Below, piece by piece: positions 46,042 through 57,504 of a stretch of DNA of 64,000 nt. The DNA is from Takakia lepidozioides (taxonomy: Eukaryota; Streptophyta; Takakiopsida; Takakiales; Takakiaceae). The position numbers and the translations under genes are program-made. The stretch spans positions 43,276,001 to 43,340,000 of the forward strand of contig CM060733.1 of assembly GCA_030704615.1 (NCBI GenBank), written 5' to 3'. Below the pieces are notes generated by a model, which was not told the DNA's origin, made no database searches, and worked only from the letters and a program-made list of their open reading frames with translations. Each line of letters starts with the position of its first letter. Position 1 is the stretch's first letter.

Positions 46042-47675
46042 CTACCTCTGTCCAAGGCATTGTGGATACAACCATTCTCCGATAGGGACCTCCTCAAGTG
46101 GCGGTGTCAAGCATCCCATGTGCCACCCCCTTAAGCATTTGTCACACACCAACATGGTTGCGGCGCCACCAGCATGCCCACATAGCATGCAACGCAACCC
46201 TGCAGGTACCACTACAAGGTTGGGATCTATCCTCTCATCCACATGTGGAAGGTGACATGGCGCACAATTGTGCACATGGTCCTTCCATACCATGCCGTCT
46301 TGACCTTCCATAATCAGCACTCCTGAAGGCAACACCTCCCTGACCCTTAGAATCACACGTCCTGCTGTGACATCCAAGGTCGTAGGCGCTGTCTGCTGTA
46401 GATACACATAGTCCCCAAGGTGGAAACGCCGAACACTTGGCCGATATCCCCCTCCACGTATAGTGGCGTACCTCAATGTGTCTCGGTGTTGGGCAATAGC
46501 AAGGTTCTCAAAAGCCATAGGCATGACTCTTTTGAACAACTCTGCCCGCTTGGCACATGCTTGTGTCCACACATCCGGATCATCAAAGTTGAGGACTACT
46601 GCAGTTTCCCTGCGAATAGATGCAGGCAAATCTGGCTCTCGGCCAAAGAGAAAGAAATAAGGCGAGAACGAGGCAAGTGATGCTTGTTTGCTAAACCTGT
46701 ATCCCATGGCCAACCAAGGTAGCTGAAGGTCCCAATCTCCTAAGTGTCCCTTCTGCAAGCCATACTTGTGCAAGCCACGCTTGACTGTTTGTACAACCCT
46801 CTCTGTCAGGCCATCAGCCTCGGGATGATCCCGAGAAGTAGTGCGGTGACTATCAAGGCTTGCTCATACAAAGCCTAAAACTCCCCCAAGAATTCTCTCC
46901 CCTGGTCCGTGAGTACCTTGGCTGGAGCACCAAATTGGCTAAGCACTTGATCTAAGAATGCATACGCAACCCCCTCACTTGCTTTGTCAATCAATGCCAC
47001 CAGTTCAATCCATTTGGAGAAATGTTCCACCATCACCAACACATACTTGTTATGGGGAATAGTTAGTGGCAATGGGCCTGCGAAGTCAAGACTCCAACGA
47101 TAGCCCAAACCCATAATGGGTAAAGGATGCAATTGTGGAGTAGGTGCATTGAAAGAAGCCCGCACTCTATCACACACCATGTACCTTGCCACTAACTGTT
47201 GCACATCCGTGTGCATGCCCCGCCACCAATACTGCCCTTGCAGCAAACTATGAGTGCGCCGCACCCCAAAATGTCCCAACTCCTCATGGGCATGGCGGAC
47301 CAATTGTGCTCGTTGTGTTGGATGAGGCATAATTCTCACTCGTCCATCCTCCCATACCCGAAGTAGGTGAGTCCCTTCCCACTTGAACCTCTTGGCTCGT
47401 TGTAGGATCCGATCTCTTTCCTTAGCAGTCACACTGGCTGCTGTCTCTCCTGTACGAAGGTAGGCCAACACTGCTGCATCTTCATGCACATCCTTAGCAC
47501 CACCAAACTCCTCACTAGTCTCTGGATCGTCATGCATGCTATCTACATGACCAATCGCATGGGATGGACCAGCTTGAGCTCCCATTGCTAGAATGCACAA
47601 AAAAAGTCGATGCATGCCATCCTGGCACCATCTCCTCATGTGTCTTACCATGCCACCGAGCTCCAGTGTCATCAT
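46042..47675 (-). pseudogene. RT2 integrase with C-terminal PHD finger
   Basis: Two open blocks on the minus strand (47675-46875 and 46773-46042) with a frameshift between them near 46860. Order: integrase zinc domain HAHEELGHFGV; core LDFAGPLPLTI, VLTDQGREFLGEF, then the Glu region (about 46800-46830, in the break); KYGLQKGHLGDWDLQLPWLA; GDYVYLQQTAPTTLDVTAG; and a complete PHD finger with CMLCGHAGG, LVCDKCLRGWHMGCL and PIGEWLYPQC (Cys4-His-Cys3). PHD fingers read histone H3 tails, so a role in target choice is plausible, as chromodomains have in chromoviruses (inference). Confidence 0.85.
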
Positions 47676-49017
47676 GCTTGCTCGTGCATGGATTACGGCT
47701 CAATCCATCTGCATCCCGATTGACAATACCGGCTCGATGCACCACCTGGAAGTCGTACTCTTGAAGCATAAATGCCCACCGTGCAAGCTTCCCTTTAAGT
47801 TTGTCTGACTCCATCAACCACTTCAATGGTTGGTGATCCGTGACAAGGGTGAAGAGATTGCCATAGAGGTAGCATCTGAAATGTGCCACTGCCCATACCG
47901 CAGCTAGACACTCCCCTTCATATGAACTATACTTCGCCTCGGCATCATTGTTCAAGCGGCTAGCATATGCCACTACAAACTCTCTTCCCTCATCATCCAC
48001 CTGTGTGAGCACTGCTCCAATCCCCAACATACTCCAATCCGTATGTAGCTGGAAAGGCTGCCCCCGAATATTGGCCGCCTCAGAATAGGTGCAGAAGTCA
48101 ATCGAGTCTTGAATTCCTCAAAGGCTTCCTCATGTTCCTCCTCCCACTGCCACTCCTGACCCACCTTGGTCAACTTGGTAAGAGCCTTTGCAATGCTGCT
48201 AAATCCCTTGACAAACCGTCGATAGTAGTTTGCCAACCCCATGAAAGCACGAACTCTGCTAACATCTATGGGGCGTGGAATGCGTGCAATGGCCTCCACC
48301 TTTGTCTTTTGAACACCCAATCCTCCAGGGTATATCATGTGGCCTAGATACTCAATCTGGTTGTGGAAGCACTTGCACTTCCCAGGGTGCAATTTCAACC
48401 CGTGCGCTCTCAAGCGCTCAAACACCACCTGAAGGTGTCTCTCATGCTCCTCAACCGTAGCACTAAAGACGATGATGTCATCAATGTAGCACCGGGCAAA
48501 GTCTAGCCCCGCGAGAATCCTATGCATGACCCTCTGAAACTCTGTAGGAGCATTCTTCAGCCCAAACGGCAAGAACCGCCATTGGTACAAGCAATCCTTC
48601 CCATGTTGGTCAATCCCCCAGAATGTCGTCTTTTGCTTGTCAGCCTCTTTGATTGGCAACTGGTGGTAACCGGATCGCAAGTCCAATGTGCTAAACACCT
48701 TTGCATGCCCAATAGCATCAAAGATCTCCTCTTGAGTTGCTATCGGACTTAGTCTGACGGTTCATAGGACGATAGTCCCCACACATCCTTCTTTCTGTCC
48801 AATTGCCATAGATATCCTTCTTAGCTGGCATCACCGTTGCCGAGGCATACTCCCCGCCTGACAACTCCACCAATCCAGCTTCAAACAACTCCATAGTCCG
48901 TGACTGGATCAATGACCTCTCCATGTCACTATACCGGTAGGGCCTTCGAAAGATTGGCGTGTCACTTGCCAAGTCAATACGAATCTCCTGACCCTTCAAA
49001 CTCCCCAAATCCTTCAA
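47539..49017 (-). pseudogene. RT2 reverse transcriptase and RNase H
   Basis: Gypsy-type RT: IFRRPYRYSDMERSLIQ, ASATVMPAKKD, STLDLRSGYHQLPI, WRFLPFGLKNAPTEFQ, the catalytic YIDD (about 48485), GLKLHPGKCKCF and GLANYYRRFVKGFSS. RNase H starts with APILRRPI and continues YASRLNNDAEAKYSSYEGE and VTDHQPLKWLMESDKL. Small frameshifts near 48740 and 48010 separate the pieces. It is the best-preserved RT in the window. Confidence 0.9.
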
Positions 49018-49549
49018 ACCGAAGGCAAAGCAATTTCTATAAGCCCTTAGAAATCGCTGGATCCTCCGTCTCTCTCCTCCGGTGACTGTAGGTCCAACAT
49101 CTGGTTCCCAATTGTCCTCAGTGACTGCAACATTGGGTACACCGGGCTTGGAGGTAGTAGACGAATCCTTTGGTTGCTAGATAGCAACCTTTTGGGCCTT
49201 GTCCGCCCAATCTGACTGTGGCGTAGCCTCCACTTGCTCCGCCATAGCCACCTTGAGAACATCATCTGAGCAAAAAAAATTCTCAACCTCTTCAAGAACC
49301 TTTGCTACTTTGGCCTCCAACTGATCCTCAGTCCATGGCTCTCCCCACTCCTCATACTGCTGCTTGAGAGATCCAATGACTCTCTCTTTGCGCATCTCAT
49401 CCCACATCTGTCATGGGTGTTTGCAACCCACGATCTTGTGCTCGCCCCCACTCACTGCCTCAACCGTCCTGGTTGGCAGGGAGGATGCACCATCCAATGG
49501 GAGTGTAGAAGTAGCCATCAATGCTTGCAATCTCTGTTGCTCAGCCATG

Positions 49550-50310
49550 CACAAGCCAATTATCCATGTCAAGCAATTTAGATCCATTGCCTAACCCAAC
49601 ACCTAGCGTCGTGATGCCTCTGACAAAGCTGGCACAGATGTAGTGCCCGTGGCAAACCCCATTGCCCGCTCGCGCTCATCCGCATTGGGCTCCACCAATT
49701 ACTGTAGCACACTGTCCCAAATCAACCCAGGACCATTGTCTCGAAAAGCATGAGACGAGGGAAAGCTCATGAGCGTAGGCAAGGCTGTACGTGGCTGCCC
49801 CACTCGATTGACGACTGCTAGAGGTGGACGGTCATCGTGTCGCACCCTCTGTGGTTGTCTCCCTTGGTCCAAAATGCCCTCAACCATGAGATTGGGTGGC
49901 TGTTGAATGGAATCATATGCTCTCTTGAGCAGCTCTGGTGGTGCAAGATTGGTCCACCACAATCGAGGTCGATGCGCACGTGATCCCACCGCTGTTGCAT
50001 CCAATAGCACCGCCAATCCAATCCAAGACCGCACCTGATGCACACTGACCATAACCCTGGCCCGAGAGTCCCCCATAAGAGGAACATTCTCCAAGATATA
50101 GGCTAGAGGTTGCACTTGCTTTGTCTGCAAGTCACGCAACACTCTCAACATCTCCCAAAACAAATGCAATCGTGCATCATGCAAGCCATTCCCATGACCT
50201 GCGGGAGAATGTCCTTGGCAAGGCCATCCAGCTATCACCAAGTCCGTAGCCGCCCCCAACAATGTACTGGCTGCACCTTGCTTTGCAGCACCACCCACTG
50301 GCATATCCCA
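49550..50310 (-). pseudogene. RT2 C5-cytosine methyltransferase, N-terminally deleted
   Basis: Open from DLVIAGWPCQGHSPAG (motif IV, about 50215) through YILENVPLMGDSRARVM (motif VI, about 50085) and HRPRLWWTNL to the TRD-like region. Then come motifs IX/X (PNADERERAMGF and RQVLG) near 49690-49590, after stops. Motif I (DLFGG) is absent. RT2 jumps from STLLGAAT directly to DLVIAGWPCQ, whereas RT1 has about 1.3 kb (protease plus motifs I-III) between those points. Without the S-adenosylmethionine motif this copy cannot be active. Confidence 0.8.
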
Positions 50311-52058
50311 AGCCACACCAACTCTCCCCAATGGCACTCGTGGCTCTACCTTTGATACACTTGGGCGAACGGGTGCCATCGATGGCATAGTTGGCACTGT
50401 CTCAGCCAATGTGAAAGACTGTGGAAGCCTTGTCTACCGACTTGCGTCCCCTCTTTGTGGATCAAAATCCACATCCACTCCTCTTGGCTCAGGAGCACGC
50501 GTTGCTGCTCGAGTGACAGCAGCTGCAGAGTCCATATATGCAAGTGCGGCTCCACACATGAAGCCCATACCAATCTGGTCTTCCCTAGGCATAGGAGGTT
50601 GTGCAGGTGGGGCTTGAACCTCAGGCCTTGGAGCTGGTGCAACATGCATAGTGGCCATGGTAGCAAGACGTTGCTCTAGCTGGGCAAGCCTATCTACCAT
50701 GCCTTGGTCATGATCTTGACCTTGACCTTGTGCTCTTTGGTTTTGGTTACGACCTCTGCCTCCTCTACCTCTCTGGACTACATTGCCTCGTCCTCGGCCA
50801 CCATTGTTCCCTTGGAATTGGCCTGGCCGTAGCTCAGGATGCAAGTCATAACAATAGGCCTCTTCATGCCCATACTTGCCACAATGCCCACATTGTAGTT
50901 GTGTAGGCTGTGCCTGTGCCGGCCCTTTGCCTCTTTCCAAGCAACCTCTCTTAACATGGGGTCCTCCACAATCCCAACATGTCACACCCGACTGTTGTTG
51001 GCCTAAGAATGAAGGAAGTGACCTCTGCAATTGAGACCTCTCGGCCCTTCCCTGGGCTTTGCCTGAGCCCCCTTGTTGCCTTGAGCACGTTGGGGGTAGT
51101 GGTTGTTATTGGCTAGGAGCCCCACTTCATTGTGTCTCCTTACCAAACCCCACCATGACCACTCGCTCCTCCACCATATTGAGCTCTATCCGCTCTGCTA
51201 GAAAAAACACGTTTGCTAAGGTGGGTTGGGCCACTTGTAGGAGAGTTGCATCCCGCACCATTCTCCTCAGCTCCTTGTCCAATATCCCATACCAGAATTG
51301 GACTGCCTGAGCTTCTGTAACCCCTTAGGTTACGTTTATCAAGCGCCTCATGCGAGTGTAAGCCTCCTTCAAACTCTCAGTAGACCTCCGTTGGAACTCT
51401 TGCAAGCTCCGCAACTTCTCTGTCCTTATCCCTTGGTAGTTTCTCCTCAACTCCTCGAAGAACTCCACAACTGGGTTAAAGGCAGGCACGGGTGTTGGTG
51501 CTGCAGCAGGAGCTTGGGTGGACTTCCTAGCTTCTGTTCCACTTGACGTCCCACTGTTGCTTGCAGGAGCTGCCGGTATAGCTGCCGATGTCACCACTGC
51601 CCTTGTGCCTCTAGTGATGGAGACATAGTCAGGTGACCAATACACCCGCCATTCCTCAATCTCCACCTCATGTCCCCGCCTAAACTCATGGTAGTCATCC
51701 ATGGGCGGCCCCTCAAGATGCTGGAATAGCCCCTTCCACGCCATAAAGGGCGTAAACAGTTGTGGATTACGCATTTGCTGCAAATCACACCAACTGTCAA
51801 ACTCTTGTATGAAGTCATCAAGCTCGATGGTGCCCACAGCTCCAGAGTACCTACGTGACCCCTTGGTAGCTCCATATATCTCCTCCATCGTGTCCCACAA
51901 CAATGGCACGGAAATGACTTCCACCGTTGGCGAGAATCCTCTTGACCCCGAGTCTGAACCTTCCTCAGAAGACACTGAAGGTGAGGTGGCCTAAACCGCA
52001 CACCTCGTCTTGTATACCCACTAGTATTGCTGGTGCTTGTACTGGCACTCCTCAGCAA
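50311..52058 (-). pseudogene. RT2 gag with two zinc knuckles
   Basis: The gag core on the minus strand (51975-51325: IELDDFIQEFDSWCDLQQM, LEGPPMDDYHEFRRGHE, KEAYTRMRRLINVT, then a stop). The knuckle region (51030-50434) has CWDCGGPHVKRGC and CGHCGKYGHEEAYC, a Gly/Arg/Gln-rich linker and an Ala/Pro-rich tail. It is closely parallel to RT1 gag. Confidence 0.85.
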
Positions 52059-52648
52059 CTGGTGGCACCTCCGTGATGAAAACTCACAACCACACCTGTT
52101 GTAAACCTGTCTCTAATCCCCCTTTTCACAAGGTAACCGGGTAGAGAACCTGTTGCAACTTATGGCTTAGACTACTAGGTTCATAACATAAACCTGCACC
52201 TGCATCCACCGCAAACACTCATATGGTCTGCTGGTCATCAGCCCAGCCTCACCATAAGAGAAACAATGATGGTCTGACTGGTCATCACCCCAGCCTCACC
52301 ACCGACAACACGCTCTAGGATTGACCGGTGATCAAATCCGAACCAACCTCCTATGAAAACAAGCGCCCATACAAAGCTAACATGGCGCACAGTCAAGCAT
52401 GCAGGTGTGGAGGGGATCCAAACACAAGAAAATCAAGACAACAACTCCCCATACCAAGAACACTCCACAGTGTCGCTCCTGCAATGACACCCTAGCCCAA
52501 ACCCGGACTGACTCTTACCTCCACCTACGGAAAGGTTTTGGCCTACAGAGAGGGTGAAAGACTACAAGGAAGAGAGACTAAAGCAATTCCTAATCCTAGC
52601 ATGCCCTCATCCCACTACCCTATCTCCACACTCTCTTGCTAGCAGGCC
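52059..52648. other. RT2 leader shared with RT1
   Basis: The element backbone upstream of gag; 52195-52450 matches 32440-32700 of RT1. No gene is recognised. Confidence 0.6.
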
Positions 52649-53430
52649 ATGCTTATGAGTTCTATAAGCAGGACACTTAATTTGTTAGGCACTTATGTGA
52701 AATCCCATGTTCCATCTACCCAATTGATAGCTTTGAGAAAGGAACTCAGGAAGGAGTTTGAGGCTCGACTTGCCACTGAGTGTGCAAACAAAGTCAATGA
52801 GGAGGTCACTCTCAAGATACAGCAAGAGTTAGAAAGTACAAAAGCTGCTTTGCAATTGGCCAAGGAACATTTGATTGAAGAAGGCCTCGCGCAAGACCAG
52901 TTGCACGAAGCACATAAGCAACAGCTATACCAAATGCAGGTGAAACATGAGAGCAAGTTGCAAGAAGTGAATACTGCAGACAGTACAATTGAGGATGGCC
53001 ATACAATGTGCTACACTCACAACTACGCTTGAGCAAACTACATTAGAAATTAACAACCAAGCGAAAAGATGTGTGAAGGTACAGGCCGATAATCTCGAGC
53101 AGACGAAACTCATTATTGATATGAAGAATACAATCTGTCACAACGAGAATACTTTCAAGCAATACAGGCAGGTTGAAGCTGACCAAGAGAGGTACATCCT
53201 GGAATTGCAACAAACGGTCATGGCCAATAGAAATGAACTCTCTGTCGCTAACAAGGCTTGGAAAGAAGCCAATAATCTGGCTGTTGCCTATGTGAGTTTG
53301 GTTGAACCTCATGCGAAGCGCATGGAGGCTTTACAGCAGCAGATAGATGTGTACAAGCTCACAGAGGAGCAGACTCTCAGGGGTGCCACAAACAACTTGG
53401 TGGATAACCACCTTATGCAGCTCTGGTTAA
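52649..53430 (+). pseudogene. Coiled-coil protein fragment in the RT2 leader
   Basis: Plus strand, opposite to RT2. Two overlapping frames (52649-53032 and 52989-53430) read as one charged, heptad-rich protein with a frameshift near 53000. Typical segments are LRKELRKEFEARLATE, IQQELESTKAALQLAKEHL, EAHKQQLYQMQVKHESKLQE and MEALQQQIDVYKLTEEQ. It looks like part of a long coiled-coil protein. I cannot assign a family. It is absent from RT1 and stops at the inserted transposon end at 53444, so it is probably captured host sequence. Confidence 0.5.
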
Positions 53431-53443
53431 CACAAGGGCCGGT

Positions 53444-54060
53444 GGGAGGTTTGCTATTTCATGAGCATGAGCGGCATGAGCGGCATGAGCGGCATGAGCG
53501 GCATGAGCAGAGTAGTAAGACAATCGGTTTTCATGAGCAGAAGTACAAATTTCGAAAATAAAAAACAATAAAAAACAATAATTTAATGCAATGTGTCAGG
53601 AAAAACAAATATATTATTCGGCCCCTTGAAGGGAAAATTGCAGTTTTGACAGTTGTGCTCATGATATTTCGTCTTCCGCTCATGCCAATTCCCAGCGACA
53701 TGTGCAAATATGGCGCCGAATTTCGCGGTAATAGGGTCCGTAACCTGAAAAAACGGCGACGTATTTCGCGTAATAGGTCTCTCTGGCGAAAAATGGTGCC
53801 GAATTCCGCGGCTATAGGTCCCCTCATGACAGGTAATTCGGCGCCATTTTTCCAGTGCATGTTCGGACTTAGTCAGTTTTCGGCGCCCGTACACCCTTCG
53901 GATGGCAGCCCAATTTGCTTGTGCGTTGTCCGCCATGAAACCACGGAAATTGGGAGGGGGCAATCCCGCCTTGGCCATCTGTTTGTTTATTCCCTGCCAA
54001 AGAAGCATCTCCGATTGTGTGTCCTCTCCTTTCATCTCACAAATAGCAATTGTCATTAGA
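53444..54060. mobile_element. Internally deleted relative of the giant transposon
   Basis: Begins with the terminal sequence GGGAGGTTTGCTATTTCATG and four CATGAGCGG units, as at 7414. It has module-1-like palindromes (for example around GGCGCCGAATTTCGCG at 53712) between 53700 and 53850. On the minus strand a transposase fragment reads MTIAICEMKGEDTQSEM, AKAGLPPPNFRGFMADNAQ and ANWAAIRRVYGRRK (54056-53890). It is closer to the module-1 transposase than to module 2. No second terminal repeat was found at 54060, so the copy is truncated. It is nested in the RT2 leader. Confidence 0.75.
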
Positions 54061-54189
54061 CAAGAATACCTTTCAAGGGTCTCTCAAATAACTCTCCAGG
54101 AGCCCTCAAGAATATGTTTATCAAACAATCTTACTAAGGCTCCCAATCCTTGCACAATGGGACTCCAAAACAGTACACCAAGGCCCCAA

Positions 54190-54470
54190 GAGCCTGCCAA
54201 AACTTAGCCCTCGAGGACCCCAAATAGTCCCTCACACAAGTCGCCAAAGACTCCTCAAGCTCGCCAAATATTGGCCTCCAAGGACCCCAAACAGTCCTCC
54301 AAAGAACTCCAAATGGTCCTCTAAATGGTCCTCCAAGGACCCCAAACAGTCTTCCAAGGACTCCCAATGGTCTTCCAAATAGTCCTCGAAGGACTCCCAA
54401 TGGTCCTCCAAATGGTCCTCCAAGGACCCCAAACAGTCCTCCAAGGACTCTTCCTATATCACCATGTTCC
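54190..54470. repeat. CCAAGGACTCC/CCAAATGGTCCT minisatellite
   Basis: Irregular tandem units of 15-30 bp built from AAGGACCCCAAACAGTC, AAGGACTCCCAATGGTC and CTCCAAATGGTCCTC, in the RT2 leader. Long minus-strand frames across it (Leu-Glu-Asp repeats) are a by-product of the period. Confidence 0.75.
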
Positions 54471-55920
54471 CAATGCGTTCCCAATGTGTTCCCAAGTTCC
54501 GAATAGGTTCCCAAAGTTCTATGGGAATATTCCCAAGAATATGCCATAGTATTCCCCCAATATTCCCTTGGGCCTATACGTATTCCCCTTAGGAATAGCC
54601 ATTTCCCCCTCATAGAGTAGTTCATTTTCCCCCAGGGTTTAGTCATTTCCCCCTAGGCTTTAGCCACTTCCCCCTCTATTTCCTTGAGGTTTAGCCTTAC
54701 CAAGCTAGGGTTTGTGCTCCTTGGGGCTCTATGCTTAATCCCCTCAAGCATCCATGCATTCTATGGGGTAACCAAGGCAAATTCCCTTGATCTTCTTTAC
54801 CTTAAGCTACTCAAGTTTGTCTCCAACTCAACTAGCCATGCATTGGCCACACAACAAGCTCAATTTCTCATTGGAACTCCAAATCAAGCTTGTACCTCCT
54901 TTGGCAAGCCACAAGCCTCCTCTCAAGCCTTGTTCATTCAAGTCCCATTCACTTGCTAGCTCAAGAGCCACTCTTCTCAAGCTTGAAATTGCAAAGCTCA
55001 AGCCAAAAGCATGCTCCACACATGCATCACCTCATACACAAGGGAATCAACTTGCTCCCTTTACCTTCTAGCTCTCCTCAAGCTTGAAATTGGAAGCCAC
55101 ACTTGGGAAGCATGCTCCACATAAGCATCACTTGCTTGATCAACCATCCACCACAAAACTTAAGCCAAAAGGGAATGAATACATGACCTTCACATTTCCC
55201 TTCCTTGTCTTGTCACATGCTAGTCTATTTTTGAAGTTGTTATGCATGCCTTGAGCCACAATTTCTTTTCTTCATGAAGACCACCTCCAATGATCTCCCA
55301 CATGTGCTCCAAGCTCTTCAATGCTCTAGGCTTGGTTTCACATCATCATGGATAAAATTTTCACCCATATGCTTCCCTTCAAACCTCTTGAGCTTCCTAA
55401 TGCTCTCCAAGTGCTTGCCCTTGTTGTCTTCAAGCCCAAGCCTATGTAACTCATTGGCTTCTCTTCCACAACATCCACACTTGAGCTTGCTTAACCCTAG
55501 ATTGATAGTGAAATGAGTACTCACAATCATTTAGTTGCTCTCCACACGCCATGGCATACACCATTGACTCCATAATGCATAGAAACGATTCTCAATTCCT
55601 GGAATCCATGCTTCCACACACACAAAACTTCCCTCTTGTAATCCTTGCAAATCTTGTGGCAAACAAGCTCCTTCTTGAGCTCCCCAACACCTTGGTGTAA
55701 CACCACAAGTACCTTTCCTTGCAAGCCTTGTGATCTACAAGAGCTCCATCTTTGAGCTCTCCACCTCCTTAGGGCAAAGCAATATCTCTCAAAGCCCTAA
55801 CACCACAATGATTTTCCTTTGCAATATATGCAACACCTTGCAACACAAGAGCTATCTTCCCAAGCTCTTCAATACACAAGTGCTAAACTAACCCTTACAC
55901 TCTGCACTCACAAGCATAAG
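54471..55920. other. RT2 leader proper, C/T-rich, no gene recognised
   Basis: Pyrimidine-rich on the plus strand, with repeated TTTCCCCCTAGG-like and CAAGCTC/CTTGAGC motifs. Several short frames exist on both strands but none has a recognisable domain. I interpret it as untranslated leader or captured non-coding DNA next to the primer site. Confidence 0.4.
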
Positions 55921-55921
55921 G

Positions 55922-55935
55922 TCATCTTCTTGTAG
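55922..55935 (-). promoter_or_regulatory. Predicted self-priming primer-binding site of RT2
   Basis: Minus strand CTACAAGAAGATGA follows A1 directly. It is complementary to a site within A: perfect in A2 (45504-45517), one mismatch in A1 (56108-56121). Position and geometry are as in RT1 but with a different sequence, so the pairing is kept by covariation. Confidence 0.65.
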
Positions 55936-56301
55936 TGATAATGAAAGTGAACACAAGGGAAACACTCCACTCATGAATCCACTCAATCACATAAACTAAG
56001 TTAAGCCAAGGGCACATTTGTTAAAGGAATCCACCCTACAAAGCCCTCACCACACTCCCACTCAATACCTAGAGCTATGGAGGTGGGAGAGGCTCATGGA
56101 GGCTCAACTACAAAAAGATGAGCCCTCCTCAACGCTCACAAGGGGAAAACCCATCCCCATGTCCCAAGTGAGGTTTGACACCTCACTTGGCATGTGAGAC
56201 CAAATGAAGTCCCAACACACAAAATACAAATATGAATATCCAAAATATCCTAGTTAACTAGAAGTAGGTAATTCTAGTTAACCATGACTAAAACCATGAC
56301 A
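55936..56301 (-). repeat. RT2 repeat A1 (5' terminal repeat)
   Basis: 366 bp, nearly identical to A2 (45332-45697) and without B. It ends at the LINE junction, CATGACA | ATCTGG. Confidence 0.85.
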
Positions 56302-57321
56302 ATCTGGTTGGCTACCAAAGCCCTTCCAGTGATGGAGAGGTGGCACGAACCCCAGTAGGTTAAATGACATTTGAGTTTTTTAACTGTAGGACCTATGCGT
56401 TGTTCTTCAGTGAGGTTGATACCAAATGTGTGGCCTAGCAGCTTTGCCAGAGTAGGCCCAAGTGATCTCTCCAAGTGGGGGCAGTTCCGATTGTGGACTT
56501 GGAGGGGTCCCTAGAAGTAGAGCCTTGGTTTTGGACCAATTGACTTTAAATCCAAAAACGCTGCAAAATCGAGATAGGGTATTTTCTGCTGCTACAAGGG
56601 AGGAGTGATCTGCTTGTAGCAAGAGAAAGGTGTCGTCGACGAACATGGAGTCATTTACGTGTCTTGCAAAGTTGGTTTTCGGGTTTACTATATTGAGGCA
56701 TTTCACCAGAGGGTTGTCATCTAACATGTAGCCTAGAGCATCTGCCACAAAGAGGAACATGAAGGGAGCCAGCGGGCAGCCTTACCTTACTGACCTTTGA
56801 AGTGGAAAAGGCTCGGTGAGGTGACCGTTGACTATGACTCTGCTACTGCCCCCCTGTAATAGGATCTGAACCCATTGACAAAAGAATGGATCAAGAAGGC
56901 CTGTTTTTTTTAGGACTGCCATCAAGAAAGACCAATCTACTGTGTCAAAGGCCTTTTCAAAGTCTAAGAGCCAAAGGGCCAAAGCTTGACCCGTGTTGAT
57001 AGCATAGATGCTAGCCTCCTGAGCCAGTAGAACATTATCTAGGATGTACCTACCTTTGATGTAGCCGGCTTGGCCCGGCCTTATCATGGAAGGGAGGAGA
57101 GGCTGGATACGAAGAGCCAGGCTTTAGCAATGATTTTGTAAGCCACATTGAGTGGGCCAGTAGTTGCCTAGACTTGCCCTATCTCTTTTCTTGTAAAGTA
57201 ACGTGATTACTCCCTGGTTCATGGATTCGGGCATGAATCCTTGGGCCTTGATGACGTTTGTCATATCACGAAAATCTTTGGAGATGGTAGTCCAAAGGGT
57301 CTTGTAGAATTCTATCGGCAC
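56302..57321 (-). pseudogene. LINE ORF2, 5' half (reverse transcriptase)
   Basis: Non-LTR reverse transcriptase in several frames on the minus strand: EFYKTLWTTISKDF, GVITLLYKK, RPGQAGYIKGRYILDNVLLA, WLLDFEKAFDTVDWSFL, LAPFMFLFVADALG, FVDDTFLLLQAD (the FADD-type catalytic motif), FKVNWSKTKALLLG and ITGRALVANQI. It ends at 56302, where RT2 begins, and is continued by the fragment at 7355. The upstream end near 57321 abuts the hAT region; endonuclease is not present. Frameshifts and stops are numerous. Confidence 0.85.
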
Positions 57322-57504
57322 TCGGTTATCAGCGTCACGTCCGTCCGTCAGCGTCAGGTCACATCAGACCTGACGCTGACGGGACCTCCGTCACGTCAGG
57401 TTCGGGGAATATTCTGGTAAAAATAGTACCAGGTAAAATACTGCCACTTAAGCAGCCACGACGCCAACACGGTGGTGGTGACAAATACATTTTGAAAATT
57501 AACA

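Larger units (their letters stand above)
45296..56301 (-). mobile_element. RT2, Ty3/gypsy retrotransposon with split terminal repeats (main part)
   Basis: The same architecture as RT1 on the minus strand: A1 55936-56301, internal region, B1 45700-45785, GC, A2 45332-45697, and B2 split between 45304-45331 and 7356-7405 by the giant transposon (its ATTCTAAG lies within B2). A1 and A2 are both 366 bp and B is 86 bp, as in RT1, although the A sequences of RT1 and RT2 differ widely. The purine tract CTAGGGGGGCGA (45786-45797) abuts B1. RT2 sits in the LINE. Its leader holds foreign DNA different from that of RT1. Protease and methyltransferase motif I are deleted. Confidence 0.85.

Noticed and set aside
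54134-54646. 170-codon minus-strand frame as a protein
   Set aside because: It is a reading of a minisatellite; the peptide repeat follows the DNA period.
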